Shown in pieces: positions 7,201 through 14,769 of a stretch of DNA of 20,984 bases. Below the pieces are notes generated by a model. It was not told the DNA's origin. It did not search any database and was given only the letters and a program-made list of their open reading frames with translations. The stretch is from positions 1 through 20,984 of IMG/VR virus record IMGVR_UViG_3300037504_000160; one strand, 5' to 3'. Position 1 is the first letter of the stretch. Each line of letters opens with the position of its first letter. The position numbers and the translations under genes are program-made. This stretch comes from a virus.

Positions 7201-9345
7201 CTTGACATAACCTGTTCTGTATTTCTTTTGCCACCCTACAATTCGATAATATTCAGCAGAATCACTTTCACTTGTAGGAAGAACCAATATACTGCGTGGA
7301 GAAATTTCATCATTTTTATCGTAACGTCCGAGAGAAACAAGTTTTACATAATCACGGAACTGATTAAGTTGTTGTTGCAGATAAGTCCATATAATTGGAA
7401 TATCATCCTGCCGTTCCCAACGATTCCAGCCAGATGTTCTTATATATTGAGCTGTATCAGAATCGTATGTAGTGAACGTGTTAATTTCATCATTGAATAC
7501 ACCATCACCAAATGCAAGTGACACGCTGCCACCTTCAAGTCCGTTTACATCATTTGTCTGGTAAGTTCTTTTATCTCTGGAAGAAGACTCTATTGCAGAA
7601 TCTTCTATTCTTATATCAGGTCGTCCTTTAAAAGTAAACCGAACAGTGTCATAATCACGGTTGTAAATAAAAATATCAATAGCATAATCACCTTCTTTAT
7701 CAATAACAAATGTATCATTATTAGGAGATTCCCAATAAGAATATTCATCCCAAAAGAAAAGAAAATGATCAGATTGAACATAACGATGTAGATTAGTGTC
7801 TTGTACACTGTCAGTATGATCAGTCCAAACTATGCCTTCATCCTCCCTGTCAGAATCTTTATCTGCTGGTTTGTAAATAACCACTCTCATTGTTGGAGGA
7901 TAAGTTTTAGTGGTGTCAATGCTGTTGAGTTTAAGCTGTAATCTTAATTTAATATATACTTTTTGAGTAGAAGGATCAAATTCAGTAGGCAGACTATATA
8001 CATTAAAATCTTCTGGTGAATTGATTCCAAACCAATCACTGTTTATAGCAATATCAGCCTCATTATCTGCTCTTTTATCTACAGAAACGTCTAATTTGCT
8101 ATCAGAAGATTCATTAACTGTTATACGTGTACTTTTGTTTTCGTTTGCTTTATAATCAGGATCAATTTCCCATCCCGGATCAGACAAATTTAAATCCCAA
8201 CTGTCAAGATTAGAACTGTCATCACTGCCAAGACGCTCACCAATTTTTCTTGACATGAATTCAGTATAAACACTTTTTCTAGGCTTTAATCTTTCTACAC
8301 GACCAAACGGCTCAAAATCTTCTGTATCTAAAGTAAGTTTATTATCAATAGACTGAGGAGAAGGAGATTGTACTTCAAAAGTACCTGCTTCTGTAAGTGT
8401 TCCACTAAAAAGAAATATTTGACTGTCTAATTCATTAGGATTTTCTATAATCCACTTACCATCAATTTGACGGAGTATTGCATTGAAAGGCTGAAGAACT
8501 TTTTCTATTACAGTATAACAATCGTCTACTCCTTTTAGTTCTGGATGAGATTTAACCTGCATTCCGGGAGAAGGTTGTCTTTGTCTTTCTGGATTTTCCC
8601 TGCCTTCTCTTTCAGAACGATTACCAGATGTATCCCATATACTTGTTCCTCCCTTACGTTCAGGATTCAAATTCATTCCGCCAAGCGTAGGACCCCCATC
8701 TCTTGCACCAAGACCTTTAATAAAACGTATAGGATTAATATAAGCCTCTTCTAACGGACAAACATTCGGATGTTGATTTGAACTGTCGGCATCCATCTGA
8801 TCTGTTTCGTAAGTGTTAACCATGATTTCATAATCAGGATTAACAGAAAAGCCGATTTTTTCAAGTGCAAGATGAATGACCATAAGAACAGAGAGATGAT
8901 TGTCTACAAAACGAGACTGATCTTCATCAAGCCACGGTACATCTTTTAACTGTGCAAGGCCATCAGTAGCGGAGAGTTTTATTTCATAAGGCGTATCAAC
9001 AAAATCTTTTTCTATATTTTCCGGCAGAAGCCATCCTCTGAATATTTCACTTCCTCCTTTTTTAATTATAACTTCAAAATCTTTATACCGGCTATAAATT
9101 AAGTGGTTGAATTTGCCAAGATCATCAGAGGGAGGATGTATAATAAATTCTATTTCTCGTCCGAAAATTACACGTCCAACATCTTCACGGCTTCCACGAA
9201 TACGGTCTATAATCGGATCAGGATCACCACCCCATTCAATATACTCCCATCCACCGGAGTAGTCTTTCTCGTTGATTTCTATTTCGTATTGCACTCCGTT
9301 GTAAAAGCCGTAAAAACTTCCGTAGTATCTCAGATTATATGCCAT
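4204..9345 (-). CDS. Large tail-tip/host-recognition protein with fused fibre region
   Basis: At 1713 residues this is the largest gene. Residues 1-330 resemble distal tail/tip proteins of Bacteroidota phages: the Tyr/Gly-rich opening (YYGSFYGFYNGVQYEIEI), a beta-rich region, and ILRQIDGKWIIENPNEL near 290-310. Residues from about 975 change to fibre-like modules: DGWIWYDTDDGTLYRYNGSSW, then LQEVTDAGNNT near 1013 (a motif frequent in phage fibres). Repetitive Gly/Asn/Ser/Thr-rich beta segments run on to the end. Two similar stretches, YEAELEIYG near residue 832 and YEVELEIQG near 1590, suggest a duplicated beta-sandwich. The C-terminus ends with EGDGSGNYNVKAK; no chaperone or protease domain was recognised. 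It starts directly after the tape measure stop (TAATCATGG, no Shine-Dalgarno). It likely forms the tail tip and binds the host receptor, possibly a glycan. Confidence 0.8.
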   Translation of the reverse strand: MAYNLRYYGSFYGFYNGVQYEIEINEKDYSGGWEYIEWGGDPDPIIDRIRGSREDVGRVIFGREIEFIIHPPSDDLGKFNHLIYSRYKDFEVIIKKGGSEIFRGWLLPENIEKDFVDTPYEIKLSATDGLAQLKDVPWLDEDQSRFVDNHLSVLMVIHLALEKIGFSVNPDYEIMVNTYETDQMDADSSNQHPNVCPLEEAYINPIRFIKGLGARDGGPTLGGMNLNPERKGGTSIWDTSGNRSEREGRENPERQRQPSPGMQVKSHPELKGVDDCYTVIEKVLQPFNAILRQIDGKWIIENPNELDSQIFLFSGTLTEAGTFEVQSPSPQSIDNKLTLDTEDFEPFGRVERLKPRKSVYTEFMSRKIGERLGSDDSSNLDSWDLNLSDPGWEIDPDYKANENKSTRITVNESSDSKLDVSVDKRADNEADIAINSDWFGINSPEDFNVYSLPTEFDPSTQKVYIKLRLQLKLNSIDTTKTYPPTMRVVIYKPADKDSDREDEGIVWTDHTDSVQDTNLHRYVQSDHFLFFWDEYSYWESPNNDTFVIDKEGDYAIDIFIYNRDYDTVRFTFKGRPDIRIEDSAIESSSRDKRTYQTNDVNGLEGGSVSLAFGDGVFNDEINTFTTYDSDTAQYIRTSGWNRWERQDDIPIIWTYLQQQLNQFRDYVKLVSLGRYDKNDEISPRSILVLPTSESDSAEYYRIVGWQKKYRTGYVKMQLVQMFPSYVYGDVGNPATEYTLDSVDGANQVVAFPGLRALSTQFVNNKLANLVEKEASEGAANKSYTGQNVDNWNGYPDLSGTDKRVGIRIDKTNDRIIIGFLNADDSSSGVSYEAELEIYGAEANNTHTSDTAGTWSGNGDTISLDSSADLATISGNHSSGNDCYTIDYTPNTTSNEVQFRFRITKYDEDSAIATWNISCGDRLFGENVSIPTEFFFTPKDTEEIDALRTTNAPEEAGSNKTENHAKDIIHRQSSAPSNPKDGWIWYDTDDGTLYRYNGSSWEEVADLTSANVPTLQEVTDAGNNTSNSTRITDNNNRPTTGSGMELEYSPTGNTSVIRTFDRNDGTFKDMAINASTINIQKGDVNIVDGKLSMNDKSKVASLGRIVEANWQDDTHYGYIEFNNNSGTRGSYVGYGNGSNDIDFVLDNASRLKFTGGNVGILKDPSEALDVAGNFQLSGNEIMTGGWIGTDNFASETTGWRITYTGQADFRYIFTDELRAQIFTADVEQALAGSDILAKSVTHIAQDFTLPANGNTTTIYVEDLPGAADTAVFEANDYVKIKYYDRNGGLTLLDIWGQVTNYSDETNGQQSWTWTTIDDGGISGTTISDDSVIVDYGVSGDGYIERTTLGSNSPYTQVAVLKDSPDQSDWFDIRMRYGNLSGLTLTNTSNPGYGIVSLEDSDNYSVLRWYSSSDYGMKGVSGGSTVFTLGSTNQIAGWTFTATELKADSGKVGMNSEITAGTDYRFWAGNTTPGSAPFRVDEDGNLTATSGEIGGANIDTNKMWAYNTGGFKLNWLSKEFILYDNNSGDTGENPRYELSLSTTDPSQPIRSSETDSTNQGTQSTAYPSSGAALYDYISGSVTFKNQNTSGIDYEVELEIQGKISGVWTTIETQTYASQPYGVENTYSFEYIEHDYNQLRAVLNITSGDWDITYFHVEQILPKYVLNQRGAHLLGTPMVFGSGMVVNPSADLLSQLRDKQVYLEGDGSGNYNVKAK

Positions 9346-9347
9346 GA

Positions 9348-12300
9348 TTATAATGTTTCTCCTTTTTTACGTTTATAAGTTTCTGTCATTAAATACAAGT
9401 CTTCACCTCTAAGCACCCCGTAAAGAGGTATTCCTTTTCCTCCACCAAGCATTTTGTCTTGATCAAGATCGTCAGGTGGCACAACTCTTTCACCGCTTGT
9501 AAGCATGGCCGGGTAACTATCGTTTGGATAACCCGGTGGAACTACACCACCTTCTTGGAAAAATCCAAATCCTTTCATCAGTCCACCTGTACCCATTATA
9601 TCTGCTGCTTTTTTCATAGAGCCAAAAATACCAGTTCCTACACCTGGGCCCGGGCCAACCATTGTAGTAATACCAAGTGAAGAAAGCACTATACCAAGTA
9701 TAGCAGTAGCGGCAATGGCAGATGCAATTCTGATAATCATACCTTTTATGAAATCTTTAAAGAAATCACCAAATGCCTGAAAAATATTTTTGCTGTTTTC
9801 AAGGCTTCTTTGTATTGCAGTTTGCATTCCCTGAAATGCGTTACGCATTATACGTTCAAATTCTATTCCTTCTCGTGAAAGAACGCCCATTTCTTGTCTT
9901 ACTTCAGAATAACTTTGTTTTACTTTATTAAGATTTTCAGCCATTTGATTTGCTTGAACAGAACCTTGACCTATTTTGCCTCCAAAAGCAATAGTACTAA
10001 GTGCTAATTTCCCTCTCTCACCGAGTTGAGCCATTTTTATTTCAGTATCTAATACTTTTTCTGCTGATCTCCAAAGAGCATTATTTAATTTAGTGAGCTG
10101 TTCAGTTTTGTTTGCAGCCGCTCCTATATCAGACATTATACTGTTTATAATATCCTGATACTCTTTCCAAGTTTTATTTTGCTTCTCTTGTTTTTTGGTG
10201 TTTTCTTTAGTAAGAAGGCCTTCTTTAGACATTGCATTTATAAGGTCTTCCAGTCTATTTTTTAAATTTTTTCTTCTCTCGACAAGTTCTTTTTCTTTTT
10301 GAGAAAGATCATCAAGTTTTCTTGAATATTTATCTGCTGCACCAAATGTTCTAGTCATAGCTTGGCCTGTTGGAGAAACTACTACTTCTTGTTTAGTTTT
10401 TCTACCAAGTTCAACAATTTTATCGGCAGCTTCTTTTGCTTTTTCTTGTGTTCTGTCCAATTCAAGCGATACATCAACAATCTTTCTTTGAACTTCTGCC
10501 ATTGCTTTTTTGTAAGCAGTAATTTTAACTGCTTTCAACATTTCTTTATTAACTTTATCAAGCTGTTTAGCCATTTCATTATATGACATAGACATTTTCA
10601 GATTAGTATCAAGATAATCACCATATTTACGATTAACTGTACTAATCAATCTTTGTTTTCTCTCTTCTAAAGCATTAAGTTTTGCCGCTGCTATTTTATA
10701 ATCTGCCGTGCCTTTCTGAAGAGAATCAAGTCTGTCTTTTTGTTTTCTTATTTCCTCAGAAACATCTTGAAGCTGGTCTTTGTATATACTAATTTCAGCA
10801 CGATTTCTTCTCATTGTATCCGTTGCATCCATACCGGCTTGACCGGCAGCATCCATTATTTCTCCATATCTTTGAGTTGCTTTTGCCAACTCTTGCATTT
10901 GTTTTTTCTCTTTACGTGCTTGCAATCCTAATCTAACAAGCCATTGACCCACTGTAATCAACGCTGTTATAAGTAAAGCCCACGGACCACGAAGCATACC
11001 TCTTATTACCCATCCAATCTTTTGAAGAGAAGAAATAATTGAACCAATGAGTGTAATTAATAAACCCCCTGCCATAAAAACAGGACCAATAGCAGCTATC
11101 CACTTACCAATAGTTAATATATTGTTAATTTGTTCTCTGGATAAATTATGAATAGTATCTATTAAATTCTGTAACCAATCATTTGCTCTTTTAAGTGCAT
11201 AAATCATTGGTCCTTTTATAACCTGTCCAAATTTAACAAATGTACTTTCAAGTGTAGATACAGCTTGATTAAACTGAAACTGAACAGTGCCTTGAACACC
11301 TTTAAATTTTTCATCAAGATAACCTACTAAATTAGCCCATTTACCTGTTTCTTTACTTAATTTTGGAAGTACACTAACAAGCCCACGAAGAACTTTCAGA
11401 GAAGATTTACTGAACAAATCCTGAAAAGCAACTGTTCCAAGTTCTTTTTTAACTCTTTGAAGAAAAGGCACAAGTCCTCTCTGTCTTATGAGTCCACGAA
11501 GTTCATTTCTCAGTGCATTTATTCTTGGTTTACCTTTTTCAGCAGTTTCAAGAAGATCATTAAATACATTGTCAAGATCACTTGCAATTCTCCAGCTTAA
11601 ACGTCCTTCATCACCAATTACACCTAAAACACCACCTAATGTTTTAAGTTCAACGCCAAGTGCTTTAGCATTTGAAGCAATTTCGCCTATTGTGGTGCTT
11701 ATGCGAAAAGCTCTACGCATTCCTTCTTCACCGACGAGTTTAGTAACAAATCCAGCTGCTCTACCGGGGGAAACTCCCATTGCAGCAGTGACATTTGCTA
11801 TTGCTTGTGCAAGTTGAGACATATTTCTTTGTCCGGTAATACTTGTGGCTTTAGCTGCTTTTTCAACAACTCCCATTGCCTTTGAAGCATCAATGCCTTC
11901 CTGCATTACAAGTTCTAATGAACGAGCAAGAGCAAATGGACCTTGGCCCGTTTTAGGTCCAAGTTCCATTATTTGTCTCTTGAACTCGGCTGTCTGATCT
12001 TGTGTAGCACCAAGTAGATTCTGTACCCGGTTCATCGTGGCTCCAAATCTTTTTTGAAAAGCAAGTGTAGCAGCACCGGCCCCAAGTATAGGCAATGTAA
12101 GATACATACCTGTATAAAAACCAAGGCGCATAAGACGTTCCCCAGCACGAAGCGCATGAGAAGCAATATTCTTTAGACCGGCTTCAACCCTCATAAATCT
12201 TTTACCGAGGCGTTTCATTGGTTTATCTAACTCATCAATAGATTGTTTATAATCTTTTACACCAGCTTGAAACTGACTTAAACCACGCCCTAAAGCTCCA

Positions 12301-12419
12301 AAACGAGAAGTAGTTTTATCTGTTGTTTTTTGAAGACTTTGCATTCTAGCTTTAGCCTTTTTAAAACCCCTCGTTCTTGCGGCAAGGGTTAAATACATAT
12401 TTCCAAGATTCATTGCCAT
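9348..12419 (-). CDS. Tail tape measure protein
   Basis: The 1023-residue protein fits TP901/lambda-type tape measures. Residues 1-110 are basic helix. A hydrophobic segment follows (YLTLPILGAGAATLAF, near 106-121), and the conserved core with many helices extends to about residue 400. Two further hydrophobic stretches lie near 445-465 and 480-500, and long coiled coils with KAMAEVQRK and KELVERRKNL follow. Another hydrophobic region is near 895-915. The end is typical of tape measures: FFQEGGVVPPGYPND and LTSGERVVPPDDL. Tape measures set tail length and are ejected on infection. Using the common 0.15 nm per residue rule, about 150 nm of tail is expected, an inference only. It lies between the frameshifted chaperone and the tip gene, as usual. 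Confidence 0.93.
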   Translation of the reverse strand: MAMNLGNMYLTLAARTRGFKKAKARMQSLQKTTDKTTSRFGALGRGLSQFQAGVKDYKQSIDELDKPMKRLGKRFMRVEAGLKNIASHALRAGERLMRLGFYTGMYLTLPILGAGAATLAFQKRFGATMNRVQNLLGATQDQTAEFKRQIMELGPKTGQGPFALARSLELVMQEGIDASKAMGVVEKAAKATSITGQRNMSQLAQAIANVTAAMGVSPGRAAGFVTKLVGEEGMRRAFRISTTIGEIASNAKALGVELKTLGGVLGVIGDEGRLSWRIASDLDNVFNDLLETAEKGKPRINALRNELRGLIRQRGLVPFLQRVKKELGTVAFQDLFSKSSLKVLRGLVSVLPKLSKETGKWANLVGYLDEKFKGVQGTVQFQFNQAVSTLESTFVKFGQVIKGPMIYALKRANDWLQNLIDTIHNLSREQINNILTIGKWIAAIGPVFMAGGLLITLIGSIISSLQKIGWVIRGMLRGPWALLITALITVGQWLVRLGLQARKEKKQMQELAKATQRYGEIMDAAGQAGMDATDTMRRNRAEISIYKDQLQDVSEEIRKQKDRLDSLQKGTADYKIAAAKLNALEERKQRLISTVNRKYGDYLDTNLKMSMSYNEMAKQLDKVNKEMLKAVKITAYKKAMAEVQRKIVDVSLELDRTQEKAKEAADKIVELGRKTKQEVVVSPTGQAMTRTFGAADKYSRKLDDLSQKEKELVERRKNLKNRLEDLINAMSKEGLLTKENTKKQEKQNKTWKEYQDIINSIMSDIGAAANKTEQLTKLNNALWRSAEKVLDTEIKMAQLGERGKLALSTIAFGGKIGQGSVQANQMAENLNKVKQSYSEVRQEMGVLSREGIEFERIMRNAFQGMQTAIQRSLENSKNIFQAFGDFFKDFIKGMIIRIASAIAATAILGIVLSSLGITTMVGPGPGVGTGIFGSMKKAADIMGTGGLMKGFGFFQEGGVVPPGYPNDSYPAMLTSGERVVPPDDLDQDKMLGGGKGIPLYGVLRGEDLYLMTETYKRKKGETL

Positions 12420-12422
12420 AAT

Positions 12423-12800
12423 CTATTCGTCTTTTTTCTTTTTACCTTTAAACCATTCACCGATGCCTTTAATCTTGTTTTTCATTTCATCTACACTTTG
12501 CACTTTGGATTTTTGTGCTTCTTCCGGGTCCCATTTAGGCATAAAATCAATTGGTTGTTTATCTTTAACTCCTTTCTTACCAAATCTTGCCAAGAAAAGA
12601 TTCACCATTGCTGCTATAAGTTGAGCGTTTCTCACATCACCACGCCATTCTCCAATAGGATCGAGCCTGTCATAAGCCATCCACTCGTTTAATTGCCCCG
12701 AAGTTAAATGCTGATTCAAATAATCAGGATGTGGGTAGCCTAGTTCTCGGCAGAGCCGGAATTGGAATTGTCGTTCTGGTCGTCTTCGGAGCTGGTTAAC
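12423..12800 (-). CDS. Tail assembly chaperone T extension, made by -1 frameshift from the G gene
   Basis: This frame is open from a stop at 12831 down to 12423 and lacks an ATG in a sensible place; the conserved block RELGYPHPDYL...LTSGQLNEWMAYDRLDPIGEW begins before any start codon. Motifs of this kind (L-T-x-x-Q-L-x-E-W-x-A-Y-x-x-x-x-P-x-G) mark the T part of lambda-like tail assembly chaperones. Shifting by -1 at the A AAT TTG heptamer inside the G gene joins 122 G residues to 125 T residues. The fusion is 247 aa, spanning 13165-12423. The GT form is expected in a small fraction and recruits the tape measure, whose gene starts 3 bases later. The C-terminus is basic (FKGKKKKDE). Confidence 0.82.
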   Translation of the reverse strand, partial: VNQLRRRPERQFQFRLCRELGYPHPDYLNQHLTSGQLNEWMAYDRLDPIGEWRGDVRNAQLIAAMVNLFLARFGKKGVKDKQPIDFMPKWDPEEAQKSKVQSVDEMKNKIKGIGEWFKGKKKKDE

Positions 12801-13165
12801 AAATTTTCCTTTTCCTCGTCTGTTATACCGTTAATTCTCTGAGCCACTTCAACAATTTTATCCATCTTAGCAGCACTCATTTTCTGTCCAAGTTGTTTAT
12901 ACTCATTAAAACTGAAAAGCAGTTTACCGTCTTCTCCACAAAGTGTACAAACAGCAAGTTTAGAATTGTAATCAGAAAGGTCCATTTGCATATCCTGCCC
13001 ACCTTTCGGACCTTTAACAGTTTTATACAAAGAATGCTCCCAAGTATTTTTCTCGTGAGCAGTCATCTCTCTTACATAAACAAAATTGCCATCGTCAAAT
13101 TCTACTTTTTCTTTTTTAAGCTCATCGCCTTTAAGCAGTTGTTCTTTTCCTAATAATTGTCCCAT
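12740..13165 (-). CDS. Tail assembly chaperone G
   Basis: This 141-residue protein lies in the G position: after the tail tube gene and before the tape measure, with a frameshift into the T frame near its end. The N-terminal half has a beta-rich FDDGNFVYVREMTAHEKNTWE segment, typical of tail assembly chaperones that modify-check the tube protein region (V-x-V-R-E-[ML]-T). The middle is predicted helical (KMSAAKMDKIVEVAQRINGI). The last 25 residues of the unshifted form are Asp/Asn/Ser-rich and low complexity. G is the abundant form and coats the tape measure before tube polymerisation, then leaves. The start has no Shine-Dalgarno; it uses the TTAATCATGG context shared by several genes here. 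Confidence 0.84.
   Translation of the reverse strand: MGQLLGKEQLLKGDELKKEKVEFDDGNFVYVREMTAHEKNTWEHSLYKTVKGPKGGQDMQMDLSDYNSKLAVCTLCGEDGKLLFSFNEYKQLGQKMSAAKMDKIVEVAQRINGITDEEKENLLTSSEDDQNDNSNSGSAEN
12800..12806 (-). promoter_or_regulatory. Programmed -1 frameshift heptamer A AAT TTG
   Basis: On the - strand the zero frame reads GAA AAT TTG TTA. The heptamer fits the X XXY YYZ rule, letting both tRNAs re-pair as AAA and TTT after slipping back one base. It lies in the 91-base region where both G and T frames are open. No strong downstream stem was seen; only a short CGGC-TCT-GCCG hairpin lies about 45 bases on. Confidence 0.72.
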
Positions 13166-13209
13166 GATTAATATGATTTTTGATTATACAATATGAATTT
13201 TAATTATAA

Positions 13210-13228
13210 AATCACTTGGTTAGTGATT
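13210..13228 (-). repeat. Hairpin repeat downstream of the tail tube gene
   Basis: AATCACTAACCAAGTGATT folds as a perfect 7-bp stem with loop AACCA, 11 bases after the tube stop and followed by TTATAATT. A second copy follows the capsid gene. In the 74-base gap it also forms a direct repeat of ACTAACCA with the sequence just upstream. Confidence 0.62.
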
Positions 13229-13239
13229 AGTGGTTAGTT

Positions 13240-13725
13240 TTAGAATCCACCACTAGATTCTGCCGATCCAAGTTCACCTACACTACTAGCTGAACCGTTT
13301 CCAACAAATACATCATCAGTAATCTCAATAGTCACATCACTTGCCACTTTTTCCTCCATTGGAATATCAAGCGGAAGTTCAGTAACAAATCCTTTAAATT
13401 CAAGAAAAGTAACCTCGTCGTCTGGTAAAACAACCCGATAAGTTCGAGGATCATTACCTTCAAAGTCGCTTTTCCATTTGTTGATGTAATCACTTCTGGT
13501 GTAGTTCACGTTTAGACTAAGCGTTCCCGAATCCCTAAGACCGGTGATTTTACTCCTATAACCGTTGTTATTGGAAGCGGTCTTCAGATCGGTCACGTCA
13601 ATAGTCTCACGAGAGAATCCATCAAACGTCAGAGAGTTTACTTCTGCAACCTCTTCAAACGTAGAATTGCCGGAATCCCATCTATACATTAACGCACCAA
13701 CACCGCTTATTGCTGCTGTACTCAT
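13240..13725 (-). CDS. Major tail tube protein
   Basis: This 161-residue protein has the lambda gpV/HK97-type tube layout: an N-terminal hydrophobic strand (ISGVGALMYRWD), then FEEVAEVNSLTFDGFSRETIDVTD. The E-V-x-S-L-x-x-x-G-x-x-R-E-x-I-D-V-T-D region is the hallmark of siphovirus tube proteins. A G-L-R-D-S-G-T-L-S-L-N-V-N-Y segment and alternating strands follow to about residue 140. The tail of Ser/Gly (GNGSASSVGELGSAESSGGF) looks flexible. Tube proteins polymerise into hexamer rings around the tape measure. Strong Shine-Dalgarno GGAGGT precedes the start, consistent with high expression. It is followed by a conserved hairpin shared with the capsid gene. Confidence 0.88.
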   Translation of the reverse strand: MSTAAISGVGALMYRWDSGNSTFEEVAEVNSLTFDGFSRETIDVTDLKTASNNNGYRSKITGLRDSGTLSLNVNYTRSDYINKWKSDFEGNDPRTYRVVLPDDEVTFLEFKGFVTELPLDIPMEEKVASDVTIEITDDVFVGNGSASSVGELGSAESSGGF

Positions 13726-13730
13726 TTTTT

Positions 13731-13736
13731 ACCTCC
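13731..13736 (-). promoter_or_regulatory. Shine-Dalgarno sequence of the tail tube gene
   Basis: GGAGGT is separated from the ATG by 5 bases (AAAAA). It is the strongest ribosome site in this part of the operon. It lies in a 52-base leader after the tail terminator gene. Confidence 0.75.
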
Positions 13737-13777
13737 ATTCTTCTTTAATTTTACAATATATACAGTACGTAGAGTCC

Positions 13778-14182
13778 TCAGTTTCTGCGTTGTAACTCAA
13801 AGTTTACAACCACATTGATTCTTTCGTTATCGTCCCATGCAAGTGGAGTAGGACCACTACTGCATCGGATAAGTGTATAATAAGTCCCGTTAATAGTCTC
13901 ATTGCCTCTACCGTGCAATGTCTCCATTATATTTTGTGCTAGATTCATTGCATCTACATAATCATTGTCTCTTACGACAACCTGAACAGTAGGATAATAA
14001 TATTCACTTACATTTACACCAAGATGAGCCGGTCCGGCTGGCGTATCTGCTACCGTAACACAATCATCCGGTGCGTTTGTACCATCCGGCTGTCGTCCTA
14101 CAAATAAGTTTGTTTTAAAAGTAAGACCTAGTGAACTTTCATTTTCTAAAAGTGTTCTTATATCATCTGAACTTGGATTCAT
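13778..14182 (-). CDS. Tail terminator protein
   Basis: This 134-residue protein fits siphovirus tail terminator/minor tail U-type families. It opens with a helix (SSDDIRTLLENES), then shows LFVGRQP, a V-T-V-A-D-T-P strand, a YYYPTVQVVVRDNDYVDAMNLAQNIMETLHG beta-helix unit, and closes with a DDNERINVVVNFELQ strand. These proteins cap the tail tube end that joins the head. Its ATG overlaps the stop of the gp10-like gene (TAATG), and a strong AGGAGGA ribosome site sits 8 bases upstream. Position between the gp10-like and tube genes supports the assignment. Length is typical of the family. Confidence 0.8.
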   Translation of the reverse strand: MNPSSDDIRTLLENESSLGLTFKTNLFVGRQPDGTNAPDDCVTVADTPAGPAHLGVNVSEYYYPTVQVVVRDNDYVDAMNLAQNIMETLHGRGNETINGTYYTLIRCSSGPTPLAWDDNERINVVVNFELQRRN

Positions 14183-14769
14183 TATATAGCTCCTCCTCTT
14201 ATTGTTGCTCCGTATTTAACACCTTTAACCGGTTTTCTTTTGCCTTTTATATTAGTAGTTTTATAAAGCATTCCCATCATTTGTTTTCTTTTGTTCATCA
14301 TAGCAGATTGAAAGAATTTTGCTCCACTTCCCGGTCTTGTCCAGTTTATTCTTTTTCCTGCATTTACTGCAATACCCATTTCATGAACATATACAGTATA
14401 AGGAGCCGTGTAACCACAAATTACATAAGGATGATCTTTAATTTTTGCCTCACCTCTATATTTATTAATAAGTGCATAATGATTGGCTGCCATCTCTCCA
14501 CCACCCCATTTACCTTTACCTCGTGGTGCAAATTTGGCTTTATTGCCCCACACAACATTTCCACTATTATTTACTATAAATCTGCTTTGTCTTAAATTAC
14601 CAGTATCTCTTGGTATTCTCGGCGGAATAAGATCAGCGTCCTTATGTATAGCCGCAGCAACTTTAGTAAGCCCCTCAGTAGAATTAATCTTCATATTCTC
14701 CAAAGCCCTGTTAAGATTTTTCTCAACTTCTTCAAATCCTGTTACTGTTGTCTTGCCAAATCGTGCCAT
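14182..14769 (-). CDS. HK97 gp10-like head-tail/minor tail protein
   Basis: The protein has the family pattern: G-F-E-E-V-E-K-N-L-N-R near the start, an amphipathic helix, P-R-D-T-G-N-L-R-Q-S-R (the hallmark PxDTGNLR element, residues 53-63), and Y-T-V-Y-V-H-E followed later by W-T-R-P-G-S-G-A-K-F-F-Q-S-A. At 195 residues it is somewhat longer than many relatives, with a basic C-terminal tail (IKGKRKPVKGVKYG). HK97 gp10-like proteins sit at the head-tail joint or help tail assembly. Its start overlaps the stop of the stopper gene (TAATG) and its stop overlaps the terminator start. It shows no sign of damage. Confidence 0.88.
   Translation of the reverse strand: MARFGKTTVTGFEEVEKNLNRALENMKINSTEGLTKVAAAIHKDADLIPPRIPRDTGNLRQSRFIVNNSGNVVWGNKAKFAPRGKGKWGGGEMAANHYALINKYRGEAKIKDHPYVICGYTAPYTVYVHEMGIAVNAGKRINWTRPGSGAKFFQSAMMNKRKQMMGMLYKTTNIKGKRKPVKGVKYGATIRGGAI
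14191..14197 (-). promoter_or_regulatory. Shine-Dalgarno sequence of the tail terminator gene
   Basis: AGGAGGA lies 8 bases before the ATG, inside the last codons of the upstream gene, so initiation does not depend only on coupling through the TAATG overlap. Confidence 0.65.

Noticed and set aside
4204-9345. A tail-spike enzyme such as a lyase or hydrolase
   Set aside because: No catalytic motif, parallel beta-helix repeat or chaperone domain could be seen, only low-complexity fibre-like modules.
12423-12719. A stand-alone gene for the T segment with a TTG start
   Set aside because: That start would cut through the conserved block, which begins upstream of it (RELGYPHPDYL), and no ribosome site is present; a frameshift from G explains the frame better.
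14131-14595. A 154-codon open frame on the + strand
   Set aside because: It lies opposite the gp10-like gene and is rich in Phe, Ser, Tyr and Ile, as expected from antisense of lysine-rich coding sequence.
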